Shown one piece after another: positions 12,105 to 23,328 of a stretch of DNA of 64,000 bases. The notes below the pieces were generated by a model, which was not told the DNA's origin, searched no databases, and was given only the letters and a program-made list of their open reading frames with translations. A program made the position numbers and the translations under genes. The stretch lies in assembly GCA_021432635.1 (NCBI GenBank), contig MU270021.1, forward strand, positions 814,594-878,593, given 5' to 3'. Source of the stretch: Thozetella sp. PMI_491. Its lineage: Eukaryota > Ascomycota > Sordariomycetes > Chaetosphaeriales > Chaetosphaeriaceae. The number at the start of each line of letters is the position of its first letter. Positions within the stretch are counted from its first letter, which is position 1.

Positions 12105-15037
12105 CTTTGCGTCGTAACCTAGCGTAGTGTATCCTTGTGTGTTTGAGAGTGTCGATGGAGAAAATACGAGACCTTTCGAGATAGTTTTTGGGGCAGGTCA
12201 AGATGGCACTAATGCACACGGCACGGCAAACGGGTATGTGGGAGGATATGCAGGAAGGTATGTGGGAGGGTATCTTGGGGAAACAAATGCAACACGCTTG
12301 GCGAGATCGGCCCTCGGGCTGGACAGATGTGCTAGGTGCTCCGGGCTATATATGAAGAGGCTCTAGGTGTCTTCCGAAACCCGAGATCGAGCCGTAGGTT
12401 GGTTCCGGGCGGTTTTCCAAAGTAAGGCCCGAGGTGGCGGGACTGGAACGACGGGGTCTGCTAGGCAGGTCCACGGGGATCGGTCCGGGAAGCAACTTCG
12501 GCTGGTGGTGCGGTGGACGACTTCAGAAAGGATGGCACTGTTCGGGAATAAAAGTGAGCGCGCACGCATCTGGTGCGGTGGGGGGCAAGGTGGGATATCC
12601 CTCGAGTGCAGCCGGGAAGAGGCACGGCTAAGACTCGTGGGAGGCGGGCGCATGCTTCGCCTGCAATTCCCCATCGCCTCAATGGCCCCTCAAGGCCTAA
12701 GGGGCGCTGGAGAGGGGGAATCATCAGGTGCTGGATCGCGCTATCAACCATCCATGCGGACTAACGTCCTCCGGGACTTCAACACGGCAATCGAGTGTGG
12801 GGCCGACTTGCGGGGCCGTTGCTTGGCCTCGCGGATAAGCGGGGGCAGGAGCGCTGGTAGACACATTCGGCTCTGTTAGCGGTACTAGGCGCCCCTCCTC
12901 TGCTTGACTAACAGGCGCACTGTCTGACACGACGTGTGCCTTCTTCTGCCATTCTTCGGCCCCTTTCCTCGGCTTCGACCCTCACTAAGGCCCAGCGCAC
13001 TTCCCTGCCCAGTTAGCTAGATAACCCACCCCCGACGGGTTTCACTCGATGACGGGATCCTGCGCTGACCTGAAACGCCTCCCCTCTAAAAAGCATCAAT
13101 CGCCGAAGCAGCAGTGCCCAGCCCCGCTCTTCCCCGTGAGCCATCGCCGTGCCTCTCTGCCTTTGTTCCTGGCGCCTCGTTCTTAGTTAGCCTTCTCCAC
13201 TGCCCGATCCACCAGAGCTTCTCCGCATGAATTTCGGGACTGCGTCAAGGCAGTTCTTATCCCTTCGAGCTTGACAAGCTTGGGCCTTCCTGTCAAAACA
13301 GCGAGATTGCTGGACCCATACCATTCTCCCCTTCCCTCGATCTCGTGAAGCTCGGGCAGCTCAAGTAAGTACCCACTTCCTGTCTTATTCGGATGGTATG
13401 ACGACGGCTTTGGTTACCAATTTGGGAACCGGCATCGAAGACGGCAGTCTGTTACGGAGAAGTCCCTATCTGTCACTACACCATCCCTCATCTCTATCCT
13501 ATTCACCCTATCTTCTATAGGCTCCCGAGAATATGCGTATAAGCCCGGGAATACACAAAGCGTTACCGGCTTATTGCCTGCAGCTAATTGGCTCTGGCCT
13601 GCCACGCGACCTCATCTGCCGTGATTCACGTAATCCTCGGGCCCCCAACTGTTCTTCATAGTGACCGAATTGGAATCGTCCCCTGATAGTGGAAAGAAGA
13701 ACTGGTACTGGTTCTGGCACAGAGGGAGAAACACCTTTAGCTTTAACTTCAATGCAGCCTCAAAAATTTAGGGGAAGGATGTGGCCATGAGATCAACAGT
13801 GATGAGGTGGGGCTCGAGCCCGGCTGCAGCCGTCACACCTCCTTTCAACTTGGCCGTTCGGTCATCTACCGTGGGAGAGGTTGACCCCAGAAACAATTCT
13901 ACCGCCTCAGAGACCAGACCCATCATCCGCCGTGCTTCGGCACTAACGACCTCTGCCTGAGGGCAGCTATCGGGCATCAACGACTTGTGGGCCGACCGAT
14001 CAAGCTGCTGAAGCGTATCCACGCCACCTGGATAGGTGTCAGAATCAATGATTGAAAGGCCAGAGTGTAGCCATCGCCTAGAGCGAGGATAATCTCTCTG
14101 TACTTGTCTTAAAGCGCGTCCTGGCTGATGAAGGCTGGAAAATCAGACCCGAAAGCAGAAGAGCAGACTTGCTGCACAATTGACTGTAACAGCGCTGCTT
14201 TCTCGACTCGCCTATCCACCAAGAAACCGACGAACTGGTTGACCCCCATGCAGCTAATTCGGTAGATCAAGGACTCCAAGTAGTTGGACTGGGAGGGCCC
14301 GAGCCAAATAGGGCCGATCGATGAGTCCCATACCCCGAGGGAAACCCCGGCATTTGCTCTCTTGTTCTGGCTTAGGCCTGACAAGTGTAGGTTTATCTTG
14401 TACTGTAACACTAAGAGCAAGGGGCAGAAAGGTTATAATAAGTTACATATTAACAACTTTATAATACAACTCAATTAATTCTCTACGTTATATACTTTAT
14501 ATCACGACCCAAGCTTCTAATGTAATCACGACTGGCTTAGGCTGATCAAAACTGCTGATAAAAATATGAGGCAATTGATGTAGATTTCTACTATAGAGAG
14601 GGAAAAAGGAAATGCCTCAACCAAGGGGTAAGGCTTTTTTTCCCCGACATCGACAAGGATATTACAATTGCAGTAATTAAGGGTGTCAATTGGGTCAATC
14701 AAATATCCAAACGGGTCAGCGTCACATGACGATATCCCCCGATCAGGCGCAGTCCAGCTGAAAAGGCTGATAGAAACTTCTGCCTGCCGCGTTCCGTACC
14801 GCTCCGCACAAACGCTCGGAATACCAATGCTTTATTCGACTTACTTGTATATCTCCCCCTGATCTTGGGCGCACCAATATCTTTACATCTTTGATGTAAT
14901 TAGCTGATTCCACGAGGCTGAGCGCGCTGACACACGAGCCGTGCGGCTGGATGCACTCCTCATGATCGCTCACGGGTGCATTTTATTTTCGTGGTTTATC
15001 CAAGTTGCAACAATCTAGATAAATCCCGAGAACCGAG
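12105..15037. other. Gene-poor region, partly AT-rich, with a possible decayed gene
   Basis: The left part (12105-13000) is the monooxygenase promoter and G+C-rich spacer. The stretch at about 14420-14640 is markedly AT-rich. Between them, 13768-14420 carries two minus-strand frames that read like protein but are out of phase (listed separately). Nothing else is supported. Confidence 0.5.
13768..14420 (-). pseudogene. Possible decayed gene in two broken frames
   Basis: Two consecutive minus-strand frames have protein-like composition: 14420-14109 (ends SDFPAFISQDAL then stop) and 14022-13768 (begins near DTLQQLDRSAHKSLMPDSC). The second frame can be followed back to about 14130, so the two nearly abut but are out of phase, with no good donor-acceptor pair joining them. 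Runs such as EARRMMGLVSEAVELFLG look helical. I do not recognise the family. The reading as a frameshifted relic beside AT-rich DNA is an inference; chance open frames are possible. Confidence 0.25.
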
Positions 15038-18000
15038 ATGGATCCCTTAAGTGCTCTTGCAATAGCAGCGACGGTGATCCAGTTTGTCGACTTCGGGGGA
15101 AAGATTTTGGCAGCGGCCCTTTCCAGGTTTGCTTCGTCATCCAGAAAGGCCGACGTTCAAGATGGCGAGATGGCCATCATGCTGCGGGAGCTGTCGCTGC
15201 TGTCAACCTCAGTCCACGACGCTTTCGACAGTTTCACCGCTGAGACTCCAGCCCTGGCTCGTGAGCAGTTTCGCCGAATATGTGCAGAATGCGACGAGAT
15301 CGCGGCAGAATTTCCTGGGCATCCTCCCCTCAAGTGGGGAGCGAACAACGTCATAATTCGGTCCAAACTAGAAAGCCCTACAAGTCGTGGGATAGAGCAA
15401 AGGTCGAGTTACTTCAGGGACGCATCAAGGACCTCAGATCTCGGGTCATGGATGCGCTCCTATGTTGTCTGTGGTGAGTCGCCTAGCCTCTCACCTAAGC
15501 ACGTCTGTAGTTGCAAATGTGTTGATACGCTTGCTGACCTCTATCATAGGGATAATTCGAAAAGGACTCGACAATGGGAACTTGCCTTTACCAACCAGTT
15601 GACCGACGTCACCAATCTACTAAAGGGAATCTGCGGGACGCCACAGATGACGCCACAGGAGACGAGTCTCGTAGACAAGCTTGGTGAATGGCAAAGCACT
15701 GCAGAGTCTGCCACTGCGCACGAAGACGGTTCCTCGGGATCCGATATGCCTCGACGACCAGGGGTGTCAGAGCAAAAGAAATCGCAGATCCTACAGGCTC
15801 TGACCTCTGCCGCGGAACACACACCATTGTTCAAGCTAGCGGACGATGTGATCCGTGCTCTCAGCGAGGGCTCGGTGTCAACCAAGGAGATATGCAGAGA
15901 ACTCATGCAGGTGCTTTGGCAACCGGATTGGAAGCTGGACAAATCGATGGCAGAACTGTCCGTACAGCGTGGTCTTCCAAAGCTTGATGAAAAGGGCATT
16001 GCGCTTCGAATGGCAGAACGCCTCCGGTTTGAAGCATTCCAAGCACGTGAGGCTGCGATTTCTGAGAGCTTCGCGCAAACATACTCGTGGGTGTTTGATC
16101 GCGAACCACGAGAGGGGAACGGCAAGCCCCTCTGGAGCAGCTTCCCAAACTGGCTAGAGTCGCATTCTGATGCAACATATTGGATCACTGGGAGACCGGG
16201 CTCCGGAAAGTCCACCATGATGAAGTTTATTTCAGGACACAGCTCGGCGAGGAAGCATCTGAATCGGTGGGCAGGAGACCTACCTCTACTCGTCACGACC
16301 TACTACGCGTGGAATGCTGGTCTTACCTTGCAGAAGTCCTTTGAGGGTCTGAAAAGAACCCTGCTATTCCAAGCGCTCACAGGGCACCAGGAACTGATGC
16401 CAATACTGGCCCCAAGGCGATGGGCTCTCTACCAGGCGGTGCGCAGCGTATCCATGTTTCCGCCGTGGGAGGCCGCGGAGATCGAGGAGTCGTTTGATGC
16501 ACTCTTGTCCGTATGTGGAAAGGCGATCCGACTCGTCCTCTTCATCGACGGACTAGATGAGTTTGAAATTCCAGCTCGAGACGTTGTGAGTCTTACGAAT
16601 AGCCTGACCTCTGCTTCGGTTGATGGCATAAAGGTCTGCGTGGCAAGCCGACCTTGGACCGAGTTCGACGACGCCTACCACAACTTCCCCAGCCTTCAGA
16701 TGCACGTTCTGACATGGCAAGACATGAGCACGTTTGTGGCGGATACATTCAGTACCAGCCGAGCCTTTGGCGAGCTCGAGCACATATACCCCCAGGAAGC
16801 AGCTCGCCTGCGAGGAGGTATTGTGCAGAAATCTAACGGAATATTTATCTGGGTTTCAATCGTCGTCGACGCCCTCGTGTCAGCAGCGACGGAAGGTTGC
16901 AGTATATATGAGTTGCAGGACATATTAGATTCCCTCCCGAATGATATACGATCGCTCTACGACGCACTCTGGGCCAGAATCCCCATGCACAACCAGAACG
17001 CCGGCTCATGCATGATCCAGCTGGCGTATGCCGCTCCCTGGCCGCTCGAGTGGTTCATGATGTGGTATGCGGATGAAATACGATCCACCGGGCAACAAGC
17101 CCAGCACACCTTGAATGACATGCTGTTGGGAGAAGAGTGGACGTCATGGGCTCAGAGTTCGCTGAAGAGGAGATTGGCGTCTCGGACCAGGGGTATACTG
17201 GAAGTCACGTCCGGCGACGAGGGATACGTCAACTTCATCCATCGCACAGCCAGAGAATGGTTGACGCAACCGGAAGTCTGGGAGCGCATCTGCTTAGTAG
17301 GGGAGAGAGGGTTCGAACCATGCCTATTCCTCCTCCAGGCGGAAACTACCAAAGTCTCTCACTTTCGATCCCAAGTCATTGAACAAACCAAATTCTGGTC
17401 GACGGTGACGAAAGCCCTTTGGTACGCCAGTCAAACCACGGATAACGTCGAGACTACTCCCCATCTCGTACAAGCCCTCGACGTGTTCGACATCGAGGCT
17501 CTCGAATGCCAAATCTGGATCCAGACAGGCACGCTGCGTGAAGATCAGTTTGATATGGGTCCCAACCACTGGTCCGGGGGGCAAGATGGGATGAGAGGGA
17601 ATACATTTCTCGGTCTGGCTGCTCAATTTTCCATTCTTCCCTATATTAAAGCGAAGACCCATGAGAGAAGATCCCTGCTGTCCCAAAAGTCACCGAAGCA
17701 CACAGTAGGCATTTTGGAAAACGCAGTTCTGGGGTTTGAATACTACATGCCGGACACAGTCCGTCAAGCAGGGATTCGACCAAAAATCCCGCATGCTCAG
17801 CGGCTTCAGACTGTCCACTTTCTTCTAGACCAAGGAGTTGAACAGTCAAAGATGTACACGGCCAATATCCGTGGAAGAGAGGTTAAATGGAAGACCTCTA
17901 CCTTGATCCAAACTATTATGTCTATTTCCCAAACCAGCGCTTATCAAGAAAACAAAGAATATTACCACCAGGTTATGGAGTGTCTCAGCCGACGGGGTTC

Positions 18001-18055
18001 TAGAAGACTTTTGAAGTCAGCATCGCTGCGACTACGGTCACTCCTAGGCGACTAA
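15038..18055 (+). CDS. NACHT-domain NLR-like STAND protein
   Basis: The protein opens with MDPLSALAIAATVIQFVDFG, the usual start of the fungal N-terminal helical domain found on STAND proteins. The best family-like product uses exons 15038-15333, 15372-15473 and 15550-18055 (967 residues). The NACHT P-loop is GRPGSGKST (about 347-355) and Walker B is LVLFIDGLDE (461-470). A later FIHRTAREWL motif is typical of the region after NACHT in this class. No ANK, WD or TPR repeats follow. Such proteins act as fungal nucleotide-switch sensors, often in non-self recognition. A 76-nt intron (15474-15549) is well supported because it joins LLCCLW to DNSKRTRQW. The earlier change of frame near 15334-15371 is either a 38-nt intron or a frameshift. 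Because 38+76 is divisible by three, the genomic frame is also open throughout (1005 codons). Confidence 0.8.
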   Translation: MDPLSALAIAATVIQFVDFGGKILAAALSRFASSSRKADVQDGEMAIMLRELSLLSTSVHDAFDSFTAETPALAREQFRRICAECDEIAAEFPGHPPLKWGANNVIIRSKLESPTSRGIEQRSSYFRDASRTSDLGSWMRSYVVCGESPSLSPKHVCSCKCVDTLADLYHRDNSKRTRQWELAFTNQLTDVTNLLKGICGTPQMTPQETSLVDKLGEWQSTAESATAHEDGSSGSDMPRRPGVSEQKKSQILQALTSAAEHTPLFKLADDVIRALSEGSVSTKEICRELMQVLWQPDWKLDKSMAELSVQRGLPKLDEKGIALRMAERLRFEAFQAREAAISESFAQTYSWVFDREPREGNGKPLWSSFPNWLESHSDATYWITGRPGSGKSTMMKFISGHSSARKHLNRWAGDLPLLVTTYYAWNAGLTLQKSFEGLKRTLLFQALTGHQELMPILAPRRWALYQAVRSVSMFPPWEAAEIEESFDALLSVCGKAIRLVLFIDGLDEFEIPARDVVSLTNSLTSASVDGIKVCVASRPWTEFDDAYHNFPSLQMHVLTWQDMSTFVADTFSTSRAFGELEHIYPQEAARLRGGIVQKSNGIFIWVSIVVDALVSAATEGCSIYELQDILDSLPNDIRSLYDALWARIPMHNQNAGSCMIQLAYAAPWPLEWFMMWYADEIRSTGQQAQHTLNDMLLGEEWTSWAQSSLKRRLASRTRGILEVTSGDEGYVNFIHRTAREWLTQPEVWERICLVGERGFEPCLFLLQAETTKVSHFRSQVIEQTKFWSTVTKALWYASQTTDNVETTPHLVQALDVFDIEALECQIWIQTGTLREDQFDMGPNHWSGGQDGMRGNTFLGLAAQFSILPYIKAKTHERRSLLSQKSPKHTVGILENAVLGFEYYMPDTVRQAGIRPKIPHAQRLQTVHFLLDQGVEQSKMYTANIRGREVKWKTSTLIQTIMSISQTSAYQENKEYYHQVMECLSRRGSRRLLKSASLRLRSLLGD

Positions 18056-18554
18056 TTAAAGGGGTGCCCAGAATTAGTACCGTATGTTGAGGAGCGATTC
18101 TGCAAAAAGCTACAGGAAGGGCCAACACCACAGCTTATATTGGTCAAGCATTAGGTTTGACAGAAGGTGATCCTGCCTGTTCAAAGGGTCTCCGAATTTT
18201 CTACGCTCGGTTCCCTGTTGTTGTGTATAAAGTACTGTTGGCCAGGTAATGCTGCACAGGCAGCAAGAAGCTCAGCCTACCTAGACTAGCTCGTTCAAGC
18301 CCAGTAAGGGCTAAGGTTAAAGCGCCAGGTAACTCGTATAGTAATAAACCAGTGGAATTTGGTACAATTCAGGTGCTTCGGTGACTGGAATAGAGGCTAG
18401 ATACAAGTAGACTGGTCTGTTCAGAGAAGAAATGGTCCTCAGAGGCACATTGTTGGCTGTGGTGTGTGAGTTGGATGACTGATTATACACTCCGCTGCCA
18501 CGAGCCTATTGAAATATAAGTCATTATAACTGGCATACCTTCTACTAATTAGTT
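18056..18554. other. Intergenic, no gene seen
   Basis: Lies between the NLR-like gene and the 3' end of the pseudogene. AT-leaning sequence with no coherent frame. Confidence 0.5.
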
Positions 18555-19501
18555 CTAGAAGTTTGCCACCGCCTCCAGAATTTCTACGTTCAAGAAATCT
18601 ACTCCGTAGTCCCACAAGGTGCTCCAGACCGCATTGCCGTTGCTAAGTGGGCATCCCGGAAGCTCCCAGTATCGCACCTTAATGCCCTCGCTATTCGCAA
18701 CCTCAACTTAGCTGTCAAGGAAAGCCAACTGGGATTCGTTGAAGTATTCGCTCAACATGTTTCCGAACTGGGCTGGAAAGTCCGTGCTGACGATCGGGGA
18801 TACGTCCTTGGTGATGTTGCTGAAGGTGGTGTTGGGGGTCGGAATGGGCGCGTCCAGAAGTAATCCCGGCTGGAGACACCCTACACGAGGTTGAGAGGTG
18901 TGTTTCCCGTGCCATTGACAGTGGTGAGGTACGTTGCGCAGCGGTGCAAGGGCCTTGACGACAGCCGGCTAGGTCGAGGGGCCGCCAGTCTGGAGGTCGA
19001 CAAACAGCTACCGGGTCTAGCCGGACGAAGTATCAAAGACTCCGTTTTTGGTGGTACCCGATACGAACGTGGTATTGGGTTTCTGCATGTGAAGGACCCG
19101 CAGGATTGGCAGGATGTAGAGAGAGTCAAAAGTGCGGCAACGGGCCAAGGCGCTCTGCTCGTGGCCGACGAACATAGTATCGTTATACAGCCAAATGTCA
19201 GCCTCAACGCCCATGGCACCGGCGGCCAAGGCACTGTGGAACAGCACGGGGCGCCGCTAGTCGTTATGGCTATATGTTGTCTCGAGCGTCCGCAAATATT
19301 GTTTGGACTGGCTGCGATTCTTCCCTAGACCGACCTGTCGAAACCCTTCGGGATGATGCCCGAGGCGAACGAGGTAGGAAAGTCATATGAACCCGTGCCC
19401 GCCTTCGACAGGATGGACTGCAGCGAATACGGCACGGGGATATCAGATTGGGCCGCTGTAAGCGACGCAACAAGCGCGCAAGCAGCAAGTAAAGACTACA
19501 T
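18555..19501 (-). pseudogene. Decayed AIM6-like (PLC-like phosphodiesterase) gene
   Basis: Minus-strand pieces in several frames line up, in order, with the fungal AIM6 / PLC-like phosphodiesterase family. They are: an ATG at 19501 followed at once by TAG; a secretory-type leader and DIPVPYSLQSIL; LETTYSHND then TAG where the family has SHNDY; ALAAGAMGVEADIWLYND (about 19230-19180); GHEQSALARCRTFDSLYI; TTKNGVFD; then, after further shifts, a SPIVSTDF-like piece near 18790 and a C-terminal NAVWSTLWDYGVDFLN piece ending at 18555. There are at least three in-frame stops and two or more frame changes, so no full protein can be made. The order and spacing of the pieces match one ~300-residue gene. 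Sequence identity of the pieces to the family is from memory; the stops are seen directly. Confidence 0.8.
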
Positions 19502-20402
19502 CGTGAGGAATGTAGAATTGCGAAGTGCTAGGTGTTGGACAGAGGAGTCGTTTACAGCAACCATGAGGTCCAGAGAGCTCATATCAACATCGCATCTGCC
19601 TTCGACCCAGGTACTAGATAACTGGAACGAGCCTCTAAGCAGCCTTTCGCTGACCAATGATTTTATAATCTCTTTGAGCTAGGACACGCTGGGTGATCGT
19701 GATTTCGATCGTTGACGCGCCATGTTAAAATTACTACACTCCACAGATTGACAACACACCGACGGTGACTAAATCTGTTTGAATGGATGCTTTAATCATT
19801 ACAGCAGTGTTCCCGTTTTCCCTCCCAGTGGAGCAAATCGGTGCATGTGGCTTACTCGAGTGTTCCCCATTATAGAGACGACACCACTGTGCCTGAGAGT
19901 GGCCCATTGCTCTTACGGTTGGACAACAAAAGCGTCGAGCGATTACCGTGGAGAATCCCTAACAGATCGCTCGACACTTTTGTCCACCAACTGTAGGGAC
20001 TTAAGTCCCGTTTTTACGCGAAATATTACACTGTCATCCGTGTCACGCGTTTGCGAAGTGCCTATGTTGGCATTCTGGTGCCGATATTTACTGGCGTCAA
20101 AGGAGAATGGCTGTCACTCCCGCTTCGCACCTCTCCACTCCAGCCATTACACTCAGTGGGTCACCCTCAATCGCATCTTTCTTGAGTACTCAAGATCGAA
20201 GCAAAACCTGTCTAAATTCTCAGAGGAGCTCGTAGCTCCTCTCGTGAAGCCATCCTCTCCATTCATCCATTTCCGTCGCACCCTCTCACAAGCTCATTCT
20301 TCCTTCCTGTCTCCCCTCCCCTCACTCACCCTCCACAACCAAACCACCCCATCAGCTTTGTCAACACTGGTGCGCCAGTTCTCTGGCTGTTACTTTTGCA
20401 AA
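19502..20402. other. Intergenic with inverted repeat and CT-rich leader
   Basis: The left part holds the hairpin described separately. The right part (about 20200-20400) is pyrimidine-rich and looks like the 5' leader of the gene starting at 20403. Confidence 0.5.
19918..20009. repeat. Imperfect inverted repeat plus 14-bp palindrome
   Basis: Arms at 19918-19943 and 19966-19991 are inverted copies of 26 nt with 22 matches, separated by 22 nt, so a stable hairpin is possible. Four bases further on, GGGACTTAAGTCCC (19996-20009) is a perfect palindrome. This could be a transposon end, a MITE core or a regulatory hairpin. No target-site duplication was identified. Confidence 0.6.
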
Positions 20403-22433
20403 ATGGGTCACAAAACGGGCCAACAGCCCAGCTCGTTTGCACACGACCCCCGATTTCACTTCGACTCGCCTGCCCTCCGAGGCAACTTCATCCCACTGGG
20501 AGACGGCCCAGCTAGATGCCCAGAGATAGAACGGGGCCGTAATTTGCGCATCCAAGTGAGCCTGAGCGAATCCGAGATGGGACGGCTTGCTGCCGTGTGA
20601 GTATTTGGCCAGTCCCCTCAACACGTTGCTAAGGTTCTCACGCCAAACAGCCTCTCCCCCGACGATACGCCTACTCGCAAGGCACGCGAGATGGACAAAG
20701 TCACCGTTGGAAATTCCCGGGGTCGTTCTAAGGCTCGAGCTGACGACTCTTACCAGGAGACGGCCGGACGTTCGCGCTCTCCGGCCAAGCTTGCCGCTCT
20801 CCACCTCTCATCCAAGGCCCGGTCGAAGTCCCCGTCCAAGTTCTCCATTCCCAAAATATCCCTGCCTGGCTACAAGAACAATGGCAAGGGTAACAAATAC
20901 GAGTTAAAGGAAGACTTCAATTCGCCACCCATCACCGCCTTCTTCCCCAGCCCGATCCAGGAGAGAAGCAAGCGTAGGTCGACGATCGTTACACGTGAGG
21001 TCTCGCCGCGACGGTCTATCGCAGAGCGTCGCAACATCGAGACCCCACCCATGGTAGACACGACCCTGGCCCGACAGCAGGCTAAGCAACAGGTGTTGGA
21101 CCACCTTGGCCCAGGCGCCGTGATTGTACAATGCCCTCCGCCTGAAGATACTGACCAGACAGCTGCCCACCAGATGCCGAACTATCCCATCCGCGAGACG
21201 TCTTCGATTTACACCCAGGACGACGACGCCACCCCGAGCGCTGTGGTCAGCCCGCTGCGAGTCAAGAAGAATATCCCCAACATACTCGGCAACTACTCTA
21301 GTTGGCGAAGCTCACCGGTGGCTCCGGATCTGCCGCAGAGGACGCCTCTGGCGCATTCCAAAAGCACTTGCGAGCTCGCGACGCGCGACCGCCAGTCTAG
21401 CAAGGAGACCGCAGATACCGTTGACACCGAGCTCATGTTCTCTCCGCTGACCCCTTTCTTCCAGACCGAGGCGGACCCTGGCGTGCGCAAGAGCAGCAAG
21501 ACTCTGATCGGTGACGATGGCTGGCTGGAGAAGACGGCCCAGCTCGAGCGGGCCAAGATGTCGCCTCATCGAAAGGCCGGATTCCTCGACAGCATCGTCA
21601 AGAAGGCCAAAGACCTGGTTGACAAGGCGGACGCGCAGGCCCAGCGCGCATCGCGCGACTCAAAGACCCGCAAGACCCGCAGCCTCGCTATCTCCTTCTC
21701 GATGCGGGAGCAGAGCCTCATCTACTGCGACCTCGAATTCCTGCTCTCCGTCTCCCTCAACGGCTACCTCACCTGCCAGTTCAACAGCGGCCGGCTGGAT
21801 AGACAGAAGCTGTCTAAGATTGAGGAAGGCTGGAAGCAAAAGGGCCGCCCGGGCGTGTCGTCCTTCCACTACGACCTGGAAACGCAGCTTGAGCTGCTCC
21901 GCGTGCACGTCTACGATTTCAAGTTCTACGGCCGACTCGCCTCGGCGCCCGCCAGCATCCTGGGCTTCATCGACATCATGAAGGTCAACGCCCGGACCAT
22001 CCGAGTCCGCACCATGTGCCAACCAGACACGGTCATCGCCAAGCAGATTGTCGACACGGAGTCGCTTTTCAACTTGCTCGGGGTCCCGGACGAGGTGCAC
22101 ACCATGCTGCAGAACGTTCGGCATTTCTTCCGGGAGGTCCTCCGGATCAAGGCCATGCAGAGCTGGAGCTCGGCCGAGCACTCGTCGTTCGTGGACACGA
22201 TGCAGACCTGGGAGACGATCAACGACGGCCCGCCCCCGGAGCGCCGGATCAGCCGCCATGTTCTCCAAGGCGACGGCGACCTCGAGTACGAGATGTGGAG
22301 CGAGGCTCAGGTCCTCACCAAGGCGTCCAAACGGTCTGCGGAGGTCCCTGCCGCGACTGGCCGCCGGAGCCCATTTAAGAGCGTAGCCTCGCGCAAGCAC
22401 GAGGCGTCGACACTTGGCGACTACATTGACTAA
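20403..22433 (+). CDS. Conserved-looking fungal protein of unknown function
   Basis: Exon 1 is 20403-20596 and exon 2 is 20651-22433, joined in phase across a 54-nt intron (GTGAGT...AACAG); the product is 658 residues. Residues up to about 390 are basic, Ser/Pro-rich and low in complexity (many RSRSP-like runs) and probably disordered. The part from about 410 to 600 is compact and mixed, beginning TRSLAISFSMREQSLIYCDLEFLL and including YDLETQLELLRVHVYDFKFYGR. It looks like a real folded domain. I do not recognise it and give no function. The codon third positions are very G/C-rich in the C-terminal half, as for an expressed gene. Confidence 0.75.
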
Positions 22434-23328
22434 GCCTACCACCACCTTGTACTGTGGCACCATTCTGGGAATGCTTACGGAGAGTTAATAGACCAAATTT
22501 TCGGTGATCTTTTCGATCTCCATCGTCTCCGCGAATCACTCTCAACATCCCTCATACGGATTTCCACCTCACAGCCTTTGAGCAGCTCGTCACGAGAAAC
22601 GCCAGAGGCTCCACCTCAGTATAGAATGGCAACAGCGCACTCACTCATCCCATACCCACCACTTAGGGCCCGTTTGTTTTCCCAGCAGTGGTTTTCGTCC
22701 ATTTACCACCCCCTTTCCCGTCAGCCAGCTCGTTTGATAGCAATCTCTGTCCGAGAACAACTCTTTCCGACCGGATAACCACGAAGAGACACTGGACGGC
22801 AAGGAGGTAGCCTGGGCATGTTACCCAACCATCCGCGGCATATAAGCGCATATGCTGTTCAGACAGAGAACCAACGATGTACGAACGGAGATTAGCGGAA
22901 TGGATATTGGTGGCAGCTCAGCACCTGTGTGGCAGGACTAATCCATTTGTAACGTAAACCCTAGACGTCTCATACGGCACCAAAGATAGGCCGTAGCCCT
23001 AGAAATAGCAATGAAAGAAATATACTAGTAGAAGAAAGACCCATGACAATGACGAGCCGTCCAACGACGGAGTGAATACCACTGCCTTGCATTTTGGCTG
23101 AGGATGCTAGAGCATCGAAGCCCCTCTCTTCATCTTGAGTGGTGCTATGAAACTGAAGAAATCTCTGAAATTGCACAACGCGCGTACATTTAACCGTTTG
23201 CAGGATATCATAGAAAGTAGTCGTGAATCATCATGCCAAGCAAGGCCCATCCAAATGTGCCCAAAAAGATCTTATAGAGAAACCCGCCCATTCATTCTGT
23301 CCTTCCGCCACAGCCATGGCAGCGACCT
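22434..23328. other. Intergenic between convergent genes
   Basis: Holds 3' flanks of both neighbours. Short frames only; nothing recognised. Confidence 0.5.

Noticed and set aside
12367-12879. 170-codon plus-strand open frame
   Set aside because: Arg/Gly-rich chance frame next to a promoter; no family features.
17300-17320. tRNA-like GGTTCGAACC box
   Set aside because: Lies inside the NLR coding sequence; no acceptor stem, D-arm or anticodon arm around it.
21660-22463. 267-codon minus-strand frame
   Set aside because: Antisense shadow of the gene at 20403-22433, caused by G/C-rich third codon positions.
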